A stretch of 64,000 nucleotides of DNA, from contig NZ_JACBAZ010000004.1 of assembly GCF_013391475.1 (NCBI RefSeq), positions 682,001-746,000 on the forward strand, written 5' to 3'. The notes under the pieces are model-generated. The model searched no databases. It saw nothing but the letters and a program-made list of their open reading frames with translations, and was not told the DNA's origin. Positions 1 through 9,512 of the stretch are shown here, piece by piece (the first letter of the stretch is position 1; each line of letters starts with the position of its first letter). The DNA is from Oceaniferula marina. Its GTDB lineage: Bacteria > Verrucomicrobiota > Verrucomicrobiia > Verrucomicrobiales > Akkermansiaceae. The position numbers were made by a program, and so were the translations under genes.

Positions 1-1571
1 CCGATCGAGCCCGCAGTTCCCACATCGCCGACCTGGAGGATATCATCTTCCACAGTCAACGTCCCTGTGACTGAAATGTCACTGAGAACGGTCAACTGGC
101 CACCTCCCGTTTTAGAGAAGTTACCCGAGCCTGAGACATTCCAGTTCAGGTTACCTCCCCCATCTACATTCAGCGTTCCAGCATTCACGGTTGCTGCACC
201 GGTGTAGCCAACGTTATTGCGAACAGTCAAAGTGCCTGTCCCGTTCTTGATGAGATTTCCACTACCGGTCAAGGCACCCAAATACGAGCTGTCCGTATTA
301 TCGCTCCCCACGGTCAATGCGTTGGCTCCGATGGCCAAGGCCCCTGTGCCGGCCAAACTCCCGAGACTATGGTCAGCACCCAAGGTTGTGGTTCCGGTGA
401 TCGTTGCCCGTCCACTCACGGTGTTGGCACTGTTCAAGGTAATGGCTCCCAGTGTATTTAAATCTGTGGCAGTCAAACCCGAATCAATGGTCAATGTACT
501 GGCCCCGTCGGCCCGCAGCAGACCCGTCCCTCCCAGCGCGACCGTACCCCCTGTCAGAGTCACATCACCCTCTTGCACCCAAACCGCATCCACGCTCTCA
601 GACCCACCAAGGGTCACGGTGTATGCTCCGGTAGCATCACCCCCAGCAGCAAAGACAGCGGCATGCCCACCTGTCCAGTTCGACGTCGCAGCCTCGCCCG
701 TCTCACTGGCCGACCAATTAGCATCCGACCAATTGCCACTCGGAGTCGCTCCACCTGCACCGGCTGTCGCGCCATTGGTATCCCAATAACTCAACGTTCC
801 CGTGTAGGCATTTACTACTTGAACCCCCGCAATGGCAGCGCGCGCCGAGTTCCGATCGGCAGCCAACACCACGGACACCTGATCCTCCACTTTTAAATAA
901 TGATCACTTTCCAGCAAGGCATCCGCATTGGTCCAGTTCACTCCAGACCACGTATCCGCACTACCTGAGGCCAAAACCGTAGACCCTGCGCCATCTCCTT
1001 TGTAATAAGTTCCATTCACAGAAACCGCAGCATAATTGGCAGCCTGCGATGTCCCTCCACCTTGGTCCGTTGCCTGAATCATATAAATATCATTCAACAA
1101 ATACGGTGAATCCAACGTCACGGACCAACCTGCACCACCATCATCCAAATAACCAGTGGTCAAATCTCCATTCTCCGATGTTGCGGTCGCCCCCGTGGAA
1201 CCTGACAAATAACTGTTATTCGCGGTCCAGGTCACACTGGCTCCAGTCACCACCCCCGTACTATCGACCAAACTACCTAAGGTCCCCCCGCCGTTCACCG
1301 TAGTATTGTTCCAATAATCACCTTGAACAAGAACCGCTCCGGATGTCTTCCCGGCTTCATTAATGGGACCACCTCGGTCTGCTCCAAAGTTTACACTGAT
1401 GCTTTGAGCTGATGTCTGACTCGTCATCACGATTCCCGCCATACCCATCAGCATGCAAGATTTCATCAATCGAGTCACCATCGAGTGTCTCTCATTTGCC
1501 ATACCTGACTCTGTCACAAAGGCTGCATTACGGTCCTTCTTGATATCTATATTCTTTTTCATCGGATTCAT
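1..1571 (-). CDS. Exported beta-strand-repeat (autotransporter-like) protein, N-terminal part, truncated by window edge
   Basis: I translated this by hand from the reverse strand; the frame is open from an ATG at 1571 to base 1, so only the first about 523 residues are visible. A hydrophobic stretch ending in TSAQ near residues 38-56 looks like a signal peptide; internal ATGs at 1502 and 1481 are equally good starts and would give a shorter leader. The rest is rich in Gly, Thr, Ser, Asn and Val with no Cys. Near the end, motifs of the form LIKNGTGTLTV..N.GYTGA..VNAGTL match the autotransporter-associated beta-strand repeat known from verrucomicrobial surface proteins. The visible part has no enzyme motif. 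A surface or matrix role is inferred; a C-terminal PEP-CTERM or autotransporter barrel would lie outside the window. Confidence 0.75.
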   Translation of the reverse strand, partial: MNPMKKNIDIKKDRNAAFVTESGMANERHSMVTRLMKSCMLMGMAGIVMTSQTSAQSISVNFGADRGGPINEAGKTSGAVLVQGDYWNNTTVNGGGTLGSLVDSTGVVTGASVTWTANNSYLSGSTGATATSENGDLTTGYLDDGGAGWSVTLDSPYLLNDIYMIQATDQGGGTSQAANYAAVSVNGTYYKGDGAGSTVLASGSADTWSGVNWTNADALLESDHYLKVEDQVSVVLAADRNSARAAIAGVQVVNAYTGTLSYWDTNGATAGAGGATPSGNWSDANWSASETGEAATSNWTGGHAAVFAAGGDATGAYTVTLGGSESVDAVWVQEGDVTLTGGTVALGGTGLLRADGASTLTIDSGLTATDLNTLGAITLNSANTVSGRATITGTTTLGADHSLGSLAGTGALAIGANALTVGSDNTDSSYLGALTGSGNLIKNGTGTLTVRNNVGYTGAATVNAGTLNVDGGGNLNWNVSGSGNFSKTGGGQLTVLSDISVTGTLTVEDDILQVGDVGTAGSI

Positions 1572-1735
1572 GTTGTGGGGTGAACCATCGCATCAAGTTA
1601 TTTTTCCATATAGCCCCATGGAAAAACCACTACGATAGACTAGCCTAAGATATAGGAGAATAAGCCCACTCAAGTCAACCACAGATTTATCCCCCTATCG
1701 TCAATTTTGCCGAATACATAGTCCTCGATAGCAAA

Positions 1736-1768
1736 ACAGCCCGACACCAAAGGCGTCGGGCTGTGTGA
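1736..1768 (-). terminator. Rho-independent terminator of ilvC
   Basis: A perfect 10-bp stem (1736-1745 with 1755-1764, ACAGCCCGAC / GTCGGGCTGT) has a 9-base loop. Read on the minus strand it lies about 25 bases past the ilvC stop, and a short T run (TTTTG) follows the stem below base 1736. Confidence 0.8.
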
Positions 1769-1788
1769 TAAAAAATGAAAAAAATGGA

Positions 1789-3258
1789 TTAAAGGGCTTT
1801 CATGTTGCCCATGGCATCACGAAGGTATTCACCAATCTCTTCCACAGGATGGTTGCGAATCGTGAAATTCACATCCACCAAGGTGCGGTTGTCCACAGCG
1901 GTGGAGCAGCAGCCGAATCCTTCACCAATCACGTCCGTTCCGACGGTCTTCATGAAGTCTTCCAGCAGCGGCACGGCAGCGTGAGCGAAGAGGTAACATC
2001 CATACTCTGCGGTGTCGGAAATGATCCGGTTCATTTCATAAAGTTTCTTACGGGCGATCGTGTTGGCGATCAGCGGCACTTCGTGCAGCGACTCATAATA
2101 TGCGGACTCATCTTCAATCCCGGCTTCCACCATGGCTTCGAAGGCCAGCTCAACGCCGGCGCGCACCATGGCAATCATCAGAATGCCCTTGTCAAAGAAC
2201 TCCTGCTCGGAAATCTCACCGCTTGCTTCGGTCTTCTCGAATTCTGACTGACCGGTTGCCTCACGCCATCCCAGGAGGTTGGCATCGCCATTGGCCCAAT
2301 CAGCCATCATGGTACTTGAAAACTCACCGGAAATAATATCATCCATGTGTTTCTCAAACAACGGACGCATGATCACTTTCAGCTCCTCAGACAATTGGAA
2401 GGCCTTGATCTTGGCGGGGTTGGAAAGACGATCCATCATGTTGGTGATACCACCTTGCTTGAGAGCCTCCGTGATGATTTCCCAACCTTCCTGAAGCAGC
2501 TTCACAGCAAAACCGGGCTCAACACCCTCGGCTTTCATCTTGTCGAAACAAAGCAATGATCCAGCCTGCAGCATACCACAAAGGATCGTTTGCTCACCCA
2601 TGAGGTCAGACTTCACTTCGGCCACAAAAGAGGACTCAAGGACTCCTGCATGGTGTCCACCCTGGGCAACACAAAGTGCCTTGGCAATTTCCAGACCATT
2701 ACCGTTCGGGTCGTTTTCCCCGTGGCAGGCAATCAGCGTAGGAACGCCGAATCCTCGTTTGTATTCTTCACGAACCTCGGATCCCGGAGACTTGGGGGCC
2801 ACCATGATCACGGTCAGGTCCTTGCGGATTTCTGTTCCTTCTTCAACGATGTTAAATCCGTGCGCATAGGTGAAACATGCACCCTCTTTCATGTGAGGAA
2901 CCACACTCTCCACAACGGACGTGTGCTGTTTGTCTGGAGCGAGGTTCATCACAATGTCAGCCGTCGGCAACATTTCTTCATAAGTTCCCACCGCGAAATC
3001 GTTCTCCGTGGCGTTCAAATACGACTGGCGCTTTTCAGCGATTGCAGCATCACGCAAGGTGTATGCCACGTCCAATCCGCTGTCGCGCATGTTCAGTCCC
3101 TGGTTCAGTCCCTGGGCTCCACAGCCAACGATAACGATTTTCTTTCCTTTGGCTGCTTCCGTGCCATTGGCAAATTCTGCAGCATCCATGAAGCGGCAGG
3201 TTCCGAGTTCCTGTAGCTGACGACGCAGCGGCAGAGTGTTAAAATAATTCTTGCTCAT
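1789..3258 (-). CDS. ilvC: Ketol-acid reductoisomerase, class II (long form)
   Basis: Converts acetolactate or acetohydroxybutyrate to the dihydroxy acid in isoleucine and valine synthesis, using NADPH and Mg2+. The protein has 489 residues, the length of the class II enterobacterial or plant type (about 490) rather than class I (about 330). Near residues 41-54 the Rossmann motif [13 protein letters not shown] is visible, followed by [30 protein letters not shown] and the duplicated C-terminal helical domain ([17 protein letters not shown], later [10 protein letters not shown]) are also clear. The ATG at 3258 gives the canonical N-terminus [12 protein letters not shown]. It stands alone with its own terminator and is divergent from a LysR gene resembling ilvY, the arrangement known in E. 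coli where IlvY with its inducer activates ilvC. Confidence 0.95.
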   Translation of the reverse strand: MSKNYFNTLPLRRQLQELGTCRFMDAAEFANGTEAAKGKKIVIVGCGAQGLNQGLNMRDSGLDVAYTLRDAAIAEKRQSYLNATENDFAVGTYEEMLPTADIVMNLAPDKQHTSVVESVVPHMKEGACFTYAHGFNIVEEGTEIRKDLTVIMVAPKSPGSEVREEYKRGFGVPTLIACHGENDPNGNGLEIAKALCVAQGGHHAGVLESSFVAEVKSDLMGEQTILCGMLQAGSLLCFDKMKAEGVEPGFAVKLLQEGWEIITEALKQGGITNMMDRLSNPAKIKAFQLSEELKVIMRPLFEKHMDDIISGEFSSTMMADWANGDANLLGWREATGQSEFEKTEASGEISEQEFFDKGILMIAMVRAGVELAFEAMVEAGIEDESAYYESLHEVPLIANTIARKKLYEMNRIISDTAEYGCYLFAHAAVPLLEDFMKTVGTDVIGEGFGCCSTAVDNRTLVDVNFTIRNHPVEEIGEYLRDAMGNMKAL

Positions 3259-3478
3259 AATAATGATGGTTTGAGTGTTCGGGGTTTGGATACCTCCCGC
3301 CTGTCGACGTCTGACTCGATGTCAGCAAAAGGTGCGCGCATTGAACCCTAGATTCAGCCTTGCGTAAATTGATTTATCAGCCACATTACATTTCATTTTT
3401 CGCAACAATAGACATCTCCACATTGCACCTTTCGCACAATTCTCCTCACCAGTTGATAAGCAAAACCTCCCCTGATCG
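3259..3478. promoter_or_regulatory. Divergent ilvC / ilvY-like control region
   Basis: The 220 bases between the divergent starts should hold both promoters. A LysR-type dyad ATTG..C....G..CAAT lies at 3422-3440, about 40 bases before the regulator start, and TTGCG (3361 onward) is mirrored by CGCAA near 3400. Both resemble LysR-family T-N11-A sites but are short. Which dyad is the true operator is inference. Confidence 0.45.
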
Positions 3479-4375
3479 ATGAACCTTCACGAACTACAAC
3501 ATTTTCTGGTTCTCGCCGAACAGCTCCATTTTGGGAAAGCCAGTCAACTCTGCAACCTCAGCGCCTCCGCACTGACTCGCAGCATCCAGCGTCTGGAAAA
3601 CTCTGTAGGACAAGAACTGTTCGAGCGAAACAACCGCAGTGTCACCCTGACTTCAGCAGGTATCACTTTCCAGCAGTATGCAAAAAAAACCATCCGTGAC
3701 TGGCAACGCCTGCAAGGGGAGCTGCAGCTGCCTGACACCGTCGGAGGCCTCGTTTCCATCTATGCATCGGTAACGGCCGTTTACAGTCTTCTGCCTGAAT
3801 TACTGGAGGCCTACCGCACTCAATACCCGGATGTGCACCTCGAACTTCGAACCGGATCTGCGGAACAATCCCTGCAGCAAGTCATCTCTGGAGACATTGA
3901 CTTGTCCGTAGCCGCGCTGCCGGATCACCCACTCAAAGATTTGGCGTTTATGCCGCTCACCAAAACCAAGCTCGTTTTTATCGGACCCAAAGATTTTGAC
4001 CAGGACTTCGATCCCGCGCGCACCCCCCTCGTCATTCCCCGCACCGGCTTGTCCAGAAATCGACTCGACCGATGGATGAAGCAACAAAACATCCGCCCCC
4101 GCATCAGCACCGAGGTCTCAGGCAACGAAGGACTGCTGGCCATGGTCCGGCTAGGCTGCGGCATCGGTATCGTCCCCGAGCTGGTGCTCGAACGGAGCCC
4201 GTTCCGATATGAAGTTAAAATCATCCGCCAAACGCCAAAACTCAAACCCTACGTCGTCGGACTCTGCACCACACCGGCCAACTTAAAGCGAAACAACATC
4301 CATGCCTTGTGGCACCTGGCGGAACAGCACCAGCTGCAAGAGCCCTCTCGTTCCCGTCGGACAGGAGCCAAGTAG
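3479..4375 (+). CDS. ilvY: LysR-family regulator, IlvY-like
   Basis: The protein has 298 residues, typical for LysR. Residues 1-60 form the winged helix-turn-helix (MNLHELQHFLVLAEQLHFGK, then SASALTRSIQRLE and LFERNN). The order of residues matches IlvY (FL.LAE..HFG, S.STL.R.IQRLE, LF.R.NR.VTLT.AG). Residues 90-290 are the substrate-binding domain. The divergent position beside ilvC supports a role as acetolactate-responsive activator of ilvC. The family assignment is firm; the IlvY function rests on context and N-terminal resemblance. Confidence 0.8.
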   Translation: MNLHELQHFLVLAEQLHFGKASQLCNLSASALTRSIQRLENSVGQELFERNNRSVTLTSAGITFQQYAKKTIRDWQRLQGELQLPDTVGGLVSIYASVTAVYSLLPELLEAYRTQYPDVHLELRTGSAEQSLQQVISGDIDLSVAALPDHPLKDLAFMPLTKTKLVFIGPKDFDQDFDPARTPLVIPRTGLSRNRLDRWMKQQNIRPRISTEVSGNEGLLAMVRLGCGIGIVPELVLERSPFRYEVKIIRQTPKLKPYVVGLCTTPANLKRNNIHALWHLAEQHQLQEPSRSRRTGAK

Positions 4376-4402
4376 AGGCCGGCAGCATGGGCGGACGCCT
4401 TC

Positions 4403-5692
4403 TCAAGTCGAAGTAATCGACAAGGTTCCAGTCACCCCGAAGGATGCCCGTTCCTCGCCACCACGAAACAAAACCAACGATCCCCGGATTCGGCCCGAAT
4501 AATTCGATAAACTCATGCTATCAACTCCCAAATGCAGGCGGTATTTCATCGTATGCACCTTCCCATTGTATATGCAGCTATAGGGTGTCTCAAATTCCAT
4601 CGCAGATCCCAGCCAGTGCCTGGACTGCACCTTCACATTGAAAGCACCCGCACCCACGGCATTGTATGCCGTCCCCCCGCTTTCAGAACTAAAACGGTAA
4701 ACCGTGCTGGTTCCAATCTGACCTGAAACCTCGGGGACAACGTTGGTGGCAATTTGCATATCCCTTCCCTTCAACTGATCGGGCCAATAGACTGAGTTTG
4801 CCGGAAATTTCACCTGCGAAACATGGAAAAACATGTTCGATGCATCTCCGATCAGGGAAGATACATCCCAGGCTGATTCAGCCTCCGAGGCACCACTTAA
4901 CAATCGGGAAGGTTCTTGCTGCCAATCATTCAGATCACCGCTGTAACTCAGGCGAGTCAGACTCCCCGGCGGCATCTCCATTTCCAAGCTCGCATCCCCC
5001 TTGGGATCGAGCAAACTGAAAGCTAATGGCGCCATCTGCGGCAGATCCTGACCGTGCTCATCAAAAGCCTGGGCTGAAGCTCCAACACGCCTGATCGAAA
5101 CTTCTTCGATGATCACATCGTCCACAGGTTTCCATTCGTCATCAACCGCTACCTGATTGATGTCATAACAGACTTTTCTCGACGCATAAGGGTCCGACGC
5201 CTGCGGGTCATTGTTCACTTGGGCAAACAAGGTATGCGCACTGTAGGTGACTGGCGCTGAGGAAGCCGTCATAAAAAAACGGGCCCTGTTGGTATTGGGG
5301 CCGATATTATCCATATAAACCAACCAGAAGCGATCCACCGCCCCCGGGATACCCATCTCATCACGGAAGGTGTAGCCTGGACCGTCATCCGTGGGTTCAT
5401 CGACCCGGGCTCCCGCCTGGCTGACCACACCTTGCAACACACGGTGAAATTTTAGACCGTTGTAGTATGGCTCCTTTTTCAACAGGCCGTTCGAAGGATC
5501 CAACCAGTAACTCGACCCCTCAGCCAATCGAATAAAATTGGCAACGGCACGCGGCGCTGTCTGGTAATACAGCTGCATCGTAAACGTCCCCTTCGTGGTT
5601 TTGACATCCGCATAGATCTGTGCGGATACCGAACCCGTCGCCATGGCCAGCCCCCCGACCAAGCATAGGCTGCGTTTCAACATGAACATCAT
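4403..5692 (-). CDS. Exported cyclophilin-like protein with degraded active site
   Basis: A signal peptide (MMFMLKRSLCLVGG...SVSAQ) is followed by a cyclophilin fold of about 175 residues and a C-terminal beta region. Compared with its upstream neighbour and with cyclophilin A, FHR is kept but the F-M pair of FMxQGGD has become V-V, GGD has become AGA, and GSQFF has become RARFF. Peptidyl-prolyl isomerase activity is therefore doubtful. The region around residues 230-265 (LSYSGDLNDW, later FFHVSQV) resembles a C-terminal module repeated in other exported proteins here. The ATG at 5692 starts 8 bases after the stop of the upstream cyclophilin; a TTG at 5704 would give a 4-base overlap. The two are surely one operon. 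It is convergent with the LysR gene, with 27 bases between. Confidence 0.8.
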   Translation of the reverse strand: MMFMLKRSLCLVGGLAMATGSVSAQIYADVKTTKGTFTMQLYYQTAPRAVANFIRLAEGSSYWLDPSNGLLKKEPYYNGLKFHRVLQGVVSQAGARVDEPTDDGPGYTFRDEMGIPGAVDRFWLVYMDNIGPNTNRARFFMTASSAPVTYSAHTLFAQVNNDPQASDPYASRKVCYDINQVAVDDEWKPVDDVIIEEVSIRRVGASAQAFDEHGQDLPQMAPLAFSLLDPKGDASLEMEMPPGSLTRLSYSGDLNDWQQEPSRLLSGASEAESAWDVSSLIGDASNMFFHVSQVKFPANSVYWPDQLKGRDMQIATNVVPEVSGQIGTSTVYRFSSESGGTAYNAVGAGAFNVKVQSRHWLGSAMEFETPYSCIYNGKVHTMKYRLHLGVDSMSLSNYSGRIRGSLVLFRGGEERASFGVTGTLSITST

Positions 5693-5700
5693 TTGATCAA

Positions 5701-7080
5701 TCAAGGTGTGTAGGTGAAGGGTAAACGTACAAACTTAACGTCTTCCGCAGTACCTACCCCCCCGGGTCCGGGGATTTGATAAACAATGGCCCCGTCACAC
5801 CATCCAGATGTCGGGGAATGGAAATTGATATACCATTGCAGCTGTCCATTATTTAAATTCCAAAAATTCAACGTCGTCCATTTTTCAGACCCTACAGGGA
5901 CATCAAAAACAACCGCCAGTCGGGCTATCGGCATCCACCGAGCCAAACTATAGGTTTTCCGTTCTATTCCGGACGCCTGATGTAATGGCTGTTCATAATA
6001 CAGCAGTGTTAACGCTCCGGAGCCTCCTCCGGAATGGGCCCACGTCCCTCCACCGCTCCCGTCGAATGTTACATCAACCGTTTCTGAGTCACCCATGGGC
6101 AATGAAAACACACTTCCTGCCGTGGTCATATCTTGAGGGGCTCGCAGGAGGGAACTATACTGGGTTTGCACCATTCTAGTGAAGTAGCGCTCACCCTGAA
6201 TACCTCGAAACACTTCACTCGTATCATCAGCGTGATCCGCACTGAATAAGTAAGGTATCGATGATTCCTGCTCATCAACGGTCTCCTTCAGAGACGTCCA
6301 AGTGGAAAAATCCTTGGACTCAGTCAGGTAATATTCGCCCAAAGCCTGACGATCAAAAGTCATCGTGTATTCCTGCGAAGCCAAATCGTATTTCACTTCA
6401 GGTTGAACCGCCGTCACCACGGGTAGAGCTAAGGCTGGGTCATGGATATTAAATCCAGCCAAGCCAGCACCTGATATCACAACGGATTCAATCACAATCG
6501 GAGCATTCGGAAGATCATTCACCCCTGTCGAAAAAACATTGCTGTTGGTAAAATCATCGATAATTGCACGGCCATCTGGGTATGTCGCATCATTGATGAC
6601 CTCACCAAACACCGAGTGCTTATCATCCAAGTGTGAAGTTTCCCCGAAAGTAATAAAAAACTGGGAACCATTCGAATGAGGACCCGAGTTCGCCATCGAT
6701 AACATATAACGCCCGTCATGCCTCAAATCAGGGTGAAACTCGTCCTGGAAAGCATATCCCGGACCACCCGAGCCCGTCCCCCGGGGATCTCCTCCCTGGA
6801 TCATAAAATTGTGGATCAAGCGGTGGAACGTCAGCCCGTCATAGTACTTTTTGCCGGTCACCACCTTACCGGTCGTGGTATCCAACCATGCCCTTTGACC
6901 GGTCGCCAAACCGATGAAATTTGCACAAGTCCTCGGAGCCTTGTCATAATGCAACTGGACTCGGAAGGTCCCCAGCGAGGAGCCACCGTGGGATACGGTG
7001 AAATCCGCATAGATCTGGGCATGTACATTGCTCGCCAAGGCGAGCACCATCCATGTAAGGGCACAAATAAGGGCTTTCAT
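5701..7080 (-). CDS. Exported cyclophilin-type peptidyl-prolyl cis-trans isomerase
   Basis: Catalyses proline cis-trans isomerisation, probably in the periplasm. The start at 7080 gives a clean signal peptide (MKALICALTWMVLALASNVHAQ); a longer frame to 7131 adds only a hydrophilic lead. The cyclophilin domain spans about residues 23-190: FHRLIHNFMIQGGD (R87, F92, M93, Q95), GPGYAFQDE, MANSGPHSNGSQFFIT and HLDDKHSVFG are all intact. Residues 210-459 are a beta-rich extension of unknown role containing YYLTESKDFSTW, a module seen elsewhere in the window. First gene of a two-gene operon with a degenerate paralogue; divergent from the HAD gene. Confidence 0.88.
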   Translation of the reverse strand: MKALICALTWMVLALASNVHAQIYADFTVSHGGSSLGTFRVQLHYDKAPRTCANFIGLATGQRAWLDTTTGKVVTGKKYYDGLTFHRLIHNFMIQGGDPRGTGSGGPGYAFQDEFHPDLRHDGRYMLSMANSGPHSNGSQFFITFGETSHLDDKHSVFGEVINDATYPDGRAIIDDFTNSNVFSTGVNDLPNAPIVIESVVISGAGLAGFNIHDPALALPVVTAVQPEVKYDLASQEYTMTFDRQALGEYYLTESKDFSTWTSLKETVDEQESSIPYLFSADHADDTSEVFRGIQGERYFTRMVQTQYSSLLRAPQDMTTAGSVFSLPMGDSETVDVTFDGSGGGTWAHSGGGSGALTLLYYEQPLHQASGIERKTYSLARWMPIARLAVVFDVPVGSEKWTTLNFWNLNNGQLQWYINFHSPTSGWCDGAIVYQIPGPGGVGTAEDVKFVRLPFTYTP

Positions 7081-7184
7081 GTCGCGAGACTGATGCACCA
7101 TCATATGCAGACTTGCAATCCGGAAATTCACAGATCAACCTCCCGCCCGTGCAGGAAGCCGTTCAACATCAAGCAATTCAAGAG

Positions 7185-7940
7185 ATGACAATGGAGACGC
7201 CGGACCGGGGCTACGCGCTCTTTGACCTCGATCAAACCCTGATCCCATGGGACACCCAGTTGCTGTTCTGCGATTTCATCCTGAAACGCATGCCGTGGAG
7301 ACGCTTTTACCTGCTCATCTTCCTCCCCTTCCTCTCCCTGCATAAAATCCTGGGCAGTGAAGGCATGAAGCGCGTTTTTCTCAATTACCTCTGGGGAATG
7401 ACACCAGCGGAACTGGATCAACTCGCCGAGGAATTTGTCGACCAACACTACCCCGACAGCTTCTACCCTGAAATGCTCGAAGTTCTGGAGCAGCAAAAAC
7501 AACAAGGCCGGATCACCGTACTCAGCTCTGCCAGCCCCGAGATCTGGGTCAAACCCATCGCCAAACGACTTGGTTTCGATTTCTACTTCGGCACCACTCT
7601 GGAAACAGCCCCCCGGGTCCGATTGTTCCCCGACATCATCGGAGGCAACAACAAGAGCGAAAATAAAATTGTCAAAATGCGCTCGATCCTTCCTGAAGGG
7701 TTCGCCCCCGAAGCCGGCACCCCCCTCCCCGACAGCCATGGGTTTTCCGACAGCCACGTCGATCTCCCGATGCTCAACATCTGCGAATCCGCCAGCATGG
7801 TTCATCCGACGGACAAACTGCGCGCCGCAGGCGAACCACGCGGATGGAAAACCTACACCCCGGAACGACCCACCACCGGCAAACGCGAATTTGCCTTTGC
7901 CTGTATCCGCCAGGCGCTTGGGATCTACCACCAACGGTAG
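7185..7940 (+). CDS. HAD-family hydrolase (HAD-IB, phosphoserine-phosphatase-like)
   Basis: Probable phosphatase of 251 residues. The start at 7185 (MTMETPDRGYALFDLDQTL) puts motif I at the usual distance from the N-terminus; the frame is open upstream to 7113 but that part overlaps the divergent cyclophilin leader. Motif I is DLDQT with D14 nucleophile and D16; motif II is SSAS at 114-117; a lysine in the NNKSENK stretch fits motif III; motif IV is GFSDSHVD near 186-193. A hydrophobic cap segment (FYLLIFLPFL) occurs at 41-50, as in the HAD-IB hydrolases related to SerB. The substrate is not predictable. The stop codon TAG is formed by the GTAG head of a REP element. Confidence 0.85.
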   Translation: MTMETPDRGYALFDLDQTLIPWDTQLLFCDFILKRMPWRRFYLLIFLPFLSLHKILGSEGMKRVFLNYLWGMTPAELDQLAEEFVDQHYPDSFYPEMLEVLEQQKQQGRITVLSSASPEIWVKPIAKRLGFDFYFGTTLETAPRVRLFPDIIGGNNKSENKIVKMRSILPEGFAPEAGTPLPDSHGFSDSHVDLPMLNICESASMVHPTDKLRAAGEPRGWKTYTPERPTTGKREFAFACIRQALGIYHQR

Positions 7941-7962
7941 GGAGGATTGGCCTCAATCCTCC
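7937..7962 (+). repeat. Solo REP element (GTAG head plus hairpin)
   Basis: GTAG is followed by GGAGGATTG, the loop GCCT and CAATCCTCC, a perfect 9-bp stem. It is identical in stem and loop to the REP at 10164-10189 beside the RAYT gene. Its head supplies the stop codon of the HAD gene. It may also act as a 3' hairpin for that transcript. Confidence 0.85.
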
Positions 7963-8222
7963 GGGATACCACACTCCGGCATTTTTTGTTACCCCGGATC
8001 ATCTTGCCGCGTGAACCGGGCCCCGGTTTTGCCCTCGCGCAACCGTGGGCAAGCACTCCCCCATCCCCTACAGCCTGTATTTTGAAATCAGGATCCTATG
8101 TGACAACTTTGTTACACCATTCCATTCCGTCACAGCGACCCGGATGTGTTGTATTCTGCGCCGTCAGGATTCGTGCCCCCCTACACGATGACTGGCACGT
8201 TCAACTACAACCAAATCAATTC

Positions 8223-9476
8223 ATGACTCAAACCAATAAACTTGCAACAGCCGCCACCGTGGCTGTTCTCGGTTCCGCCCTGCCGGCACTCGCTGGTTCC
8301 ACGACACCTGTTGAAGCCCCGGAAAGCAACCCATGCGGTGACTGGTGTGATACCCTCAAAGGCATCGGCACTGTCTATAAAAACGGCGACAACCCATACG
8401 TCCAGGAGCTGAAATTCTTCGGCCGCTACCAGTGGCAGTCAGCGCACATCGATGGCAACGACGTCAACGGAGATGATTTCAACTCCTCATTCGCCACCCA
8501 TCGCCGCTTCCGCCTCGGTGCCCAGATGAAGTTTGCCAACTACTTCAAGCTCAAGGCCAACGTCAACCTCGTAGCCGACGCCAAACACACCAGCGCCAAC
8601 AGCATCAACTGGGGATTCCCCGATGTGGCATCCGCTGTGTTCGATGAAGCCAAACTCACCTTCGACGCCGGCAAGGCATTCGGAACCGGAGGATTGGATC
8701 AACTTCATTTCACCTACGGCCGCCAAAAGCTCAAAATGTCCCAGGAAGCCCACACTTCCTCGAAAAAAATCAAAACGGTTGAGCGTTCCGCCCTCGCCAA
8801 TACCATCTACCGCTCCGCCCGTCCGGTCGGATTCACCGTCGACGCAGCCAAAGGATCCTGGAGTGGCGCCTTCGCCGTCTTCAGTGACCAGATCGCCGGC
8901 ACCGAGTGGGACTCCGTGATCGGAGAGTGGAGCGATGGCATCGGTTACTACGCCAACGTCACCAAAACCTTCAGTGACGACAGCGAACTCCTCATCGACT
9001 TCCTCTACCACGACGACAGCGGCGACGCCCTCGTTGACTGGTTCGGATACGACTGGGCGGCTTCGGTTGCCTATGCAGGAGATTGCGGTCGTTGGGGATA
9101 CATGGCCAACGCCATCGTGGGCGACCACGGCGACCTCGGTAACGAAGACCGCGAAGGTCTCTTTTACGGAGCCGTCCTCATGGGCACCTACTGGATTGCG
9201 CAGGACTCCCTGGAGTTGGTTGGTCAATATCAATGGCAGGGTTCCGAGGAGTCTGAAGGTGTGCGCACCAACAGCCGTTACTTCCGTGCCGACAACGGTG
9301 GCGATGTCAACAGCGGACGTGGCGACAGCCATCACTCGCTTTACGCCGGCCTCAACTGGTATCTCTGCGGCGACAACGCCAAAATCATGACCGGTGTCGA
9401 ATACCAAAACCTCGACACCCCGGATGGTGACGCCGACGGCACCACGCTCTGGCTCGCCTTCCGCACCTATTTCTAG
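8223..9476 (+). CDS. Outer-membrane porin-like beta-barrel
   Basis: The protein has 417 residues from the ATG at 8223, which begins a signal peptide (TAATVAVLGSALPALAG). An upstream in-frame stretch to 7947 is probably not translated. After a short Cys-containing segment (NPCGDWCDTLKG) the sequence alternates polar and hydrophobic residues, is rich in aromatic and acidic residues, and ends in WLAFRTYF, a C-terminal phenylalanine typical of outer-membrane barrels. It resembles phosphate-selective (OprP/OprO-type) porins of Verrucomicrobia in layout: FGRYQWQSAHIDGND, then HRRFRLGAQMKFANYFKLKA. Substrate choice cannot be told. A strong terminator follows, so it is likely monocistronic. Confidence 0.8.
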   Translation: MTQTNKLATAATVAVLGSALPALAGSTTPVEAPESNPCGDWCDTLKGIGTVYKNGDNPYVQELKFFGRYQWQSAHIDGNDVNGDDFNSSFATHRRFRLGAQMKFANYFKLKANVNLVADAKHTSANSINWGFPDVASAVFDEAKLTFDAGKAFGTGGLDQLHFTYGRQKLKMSQEAHTSSKKIKTVERSALANTIYRSARPVGFTVDAAKGSWSGAFAVFSDQIAGTEWDSVIGEWSDGIGYYANVTKTFSDDSELLIDFLYHDDSGDALVDWFGYDWAASVAYAGDCGRWGYMANAIVGDHGDLGNEDREGLFYGAVLMGTYWIAQDSLELVGQYQWQGSEESEGVRTNSRYFRADNGGDVNSGRGDSHHSLYAGLNWYLCGDNAKIMTGVEYQNLDTPDGDADGTTLWLAFRTYF

Positions 9477-9512
9477 GATTTGATTTCAAGCAATTTTTCA
9501 TAATCTGTCTGT

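Noticed and set aside
217-789. Plus-strand frame of 190 residues rich in Pro, Ala and Val
   Set aside because: It is antisense to the beta-strand-repeat protein, which is open over the entire 1-1571 stretch and has a signal peptide and known repeats.
1765-2247. Plus-strand frame opposite the 3' part of ilvC
   Set aside because: It runs antisense to conserved ketol-acid reductoisomerase sequence and across its terminator.
7128-7934. Minus-strand frame of 268 residues opposite the HAD gene
   Set aside because: The plus strand carries all four HAD motifs; the antisense frame has no recognisable domain.
8487-9407. Long minus-strand frame of 306 residues opposite the porin
   Set aside because: Composition follows the third-position GC of the porin gene; no domain is visible and the sense strand has a clear signal peptide and terminator.
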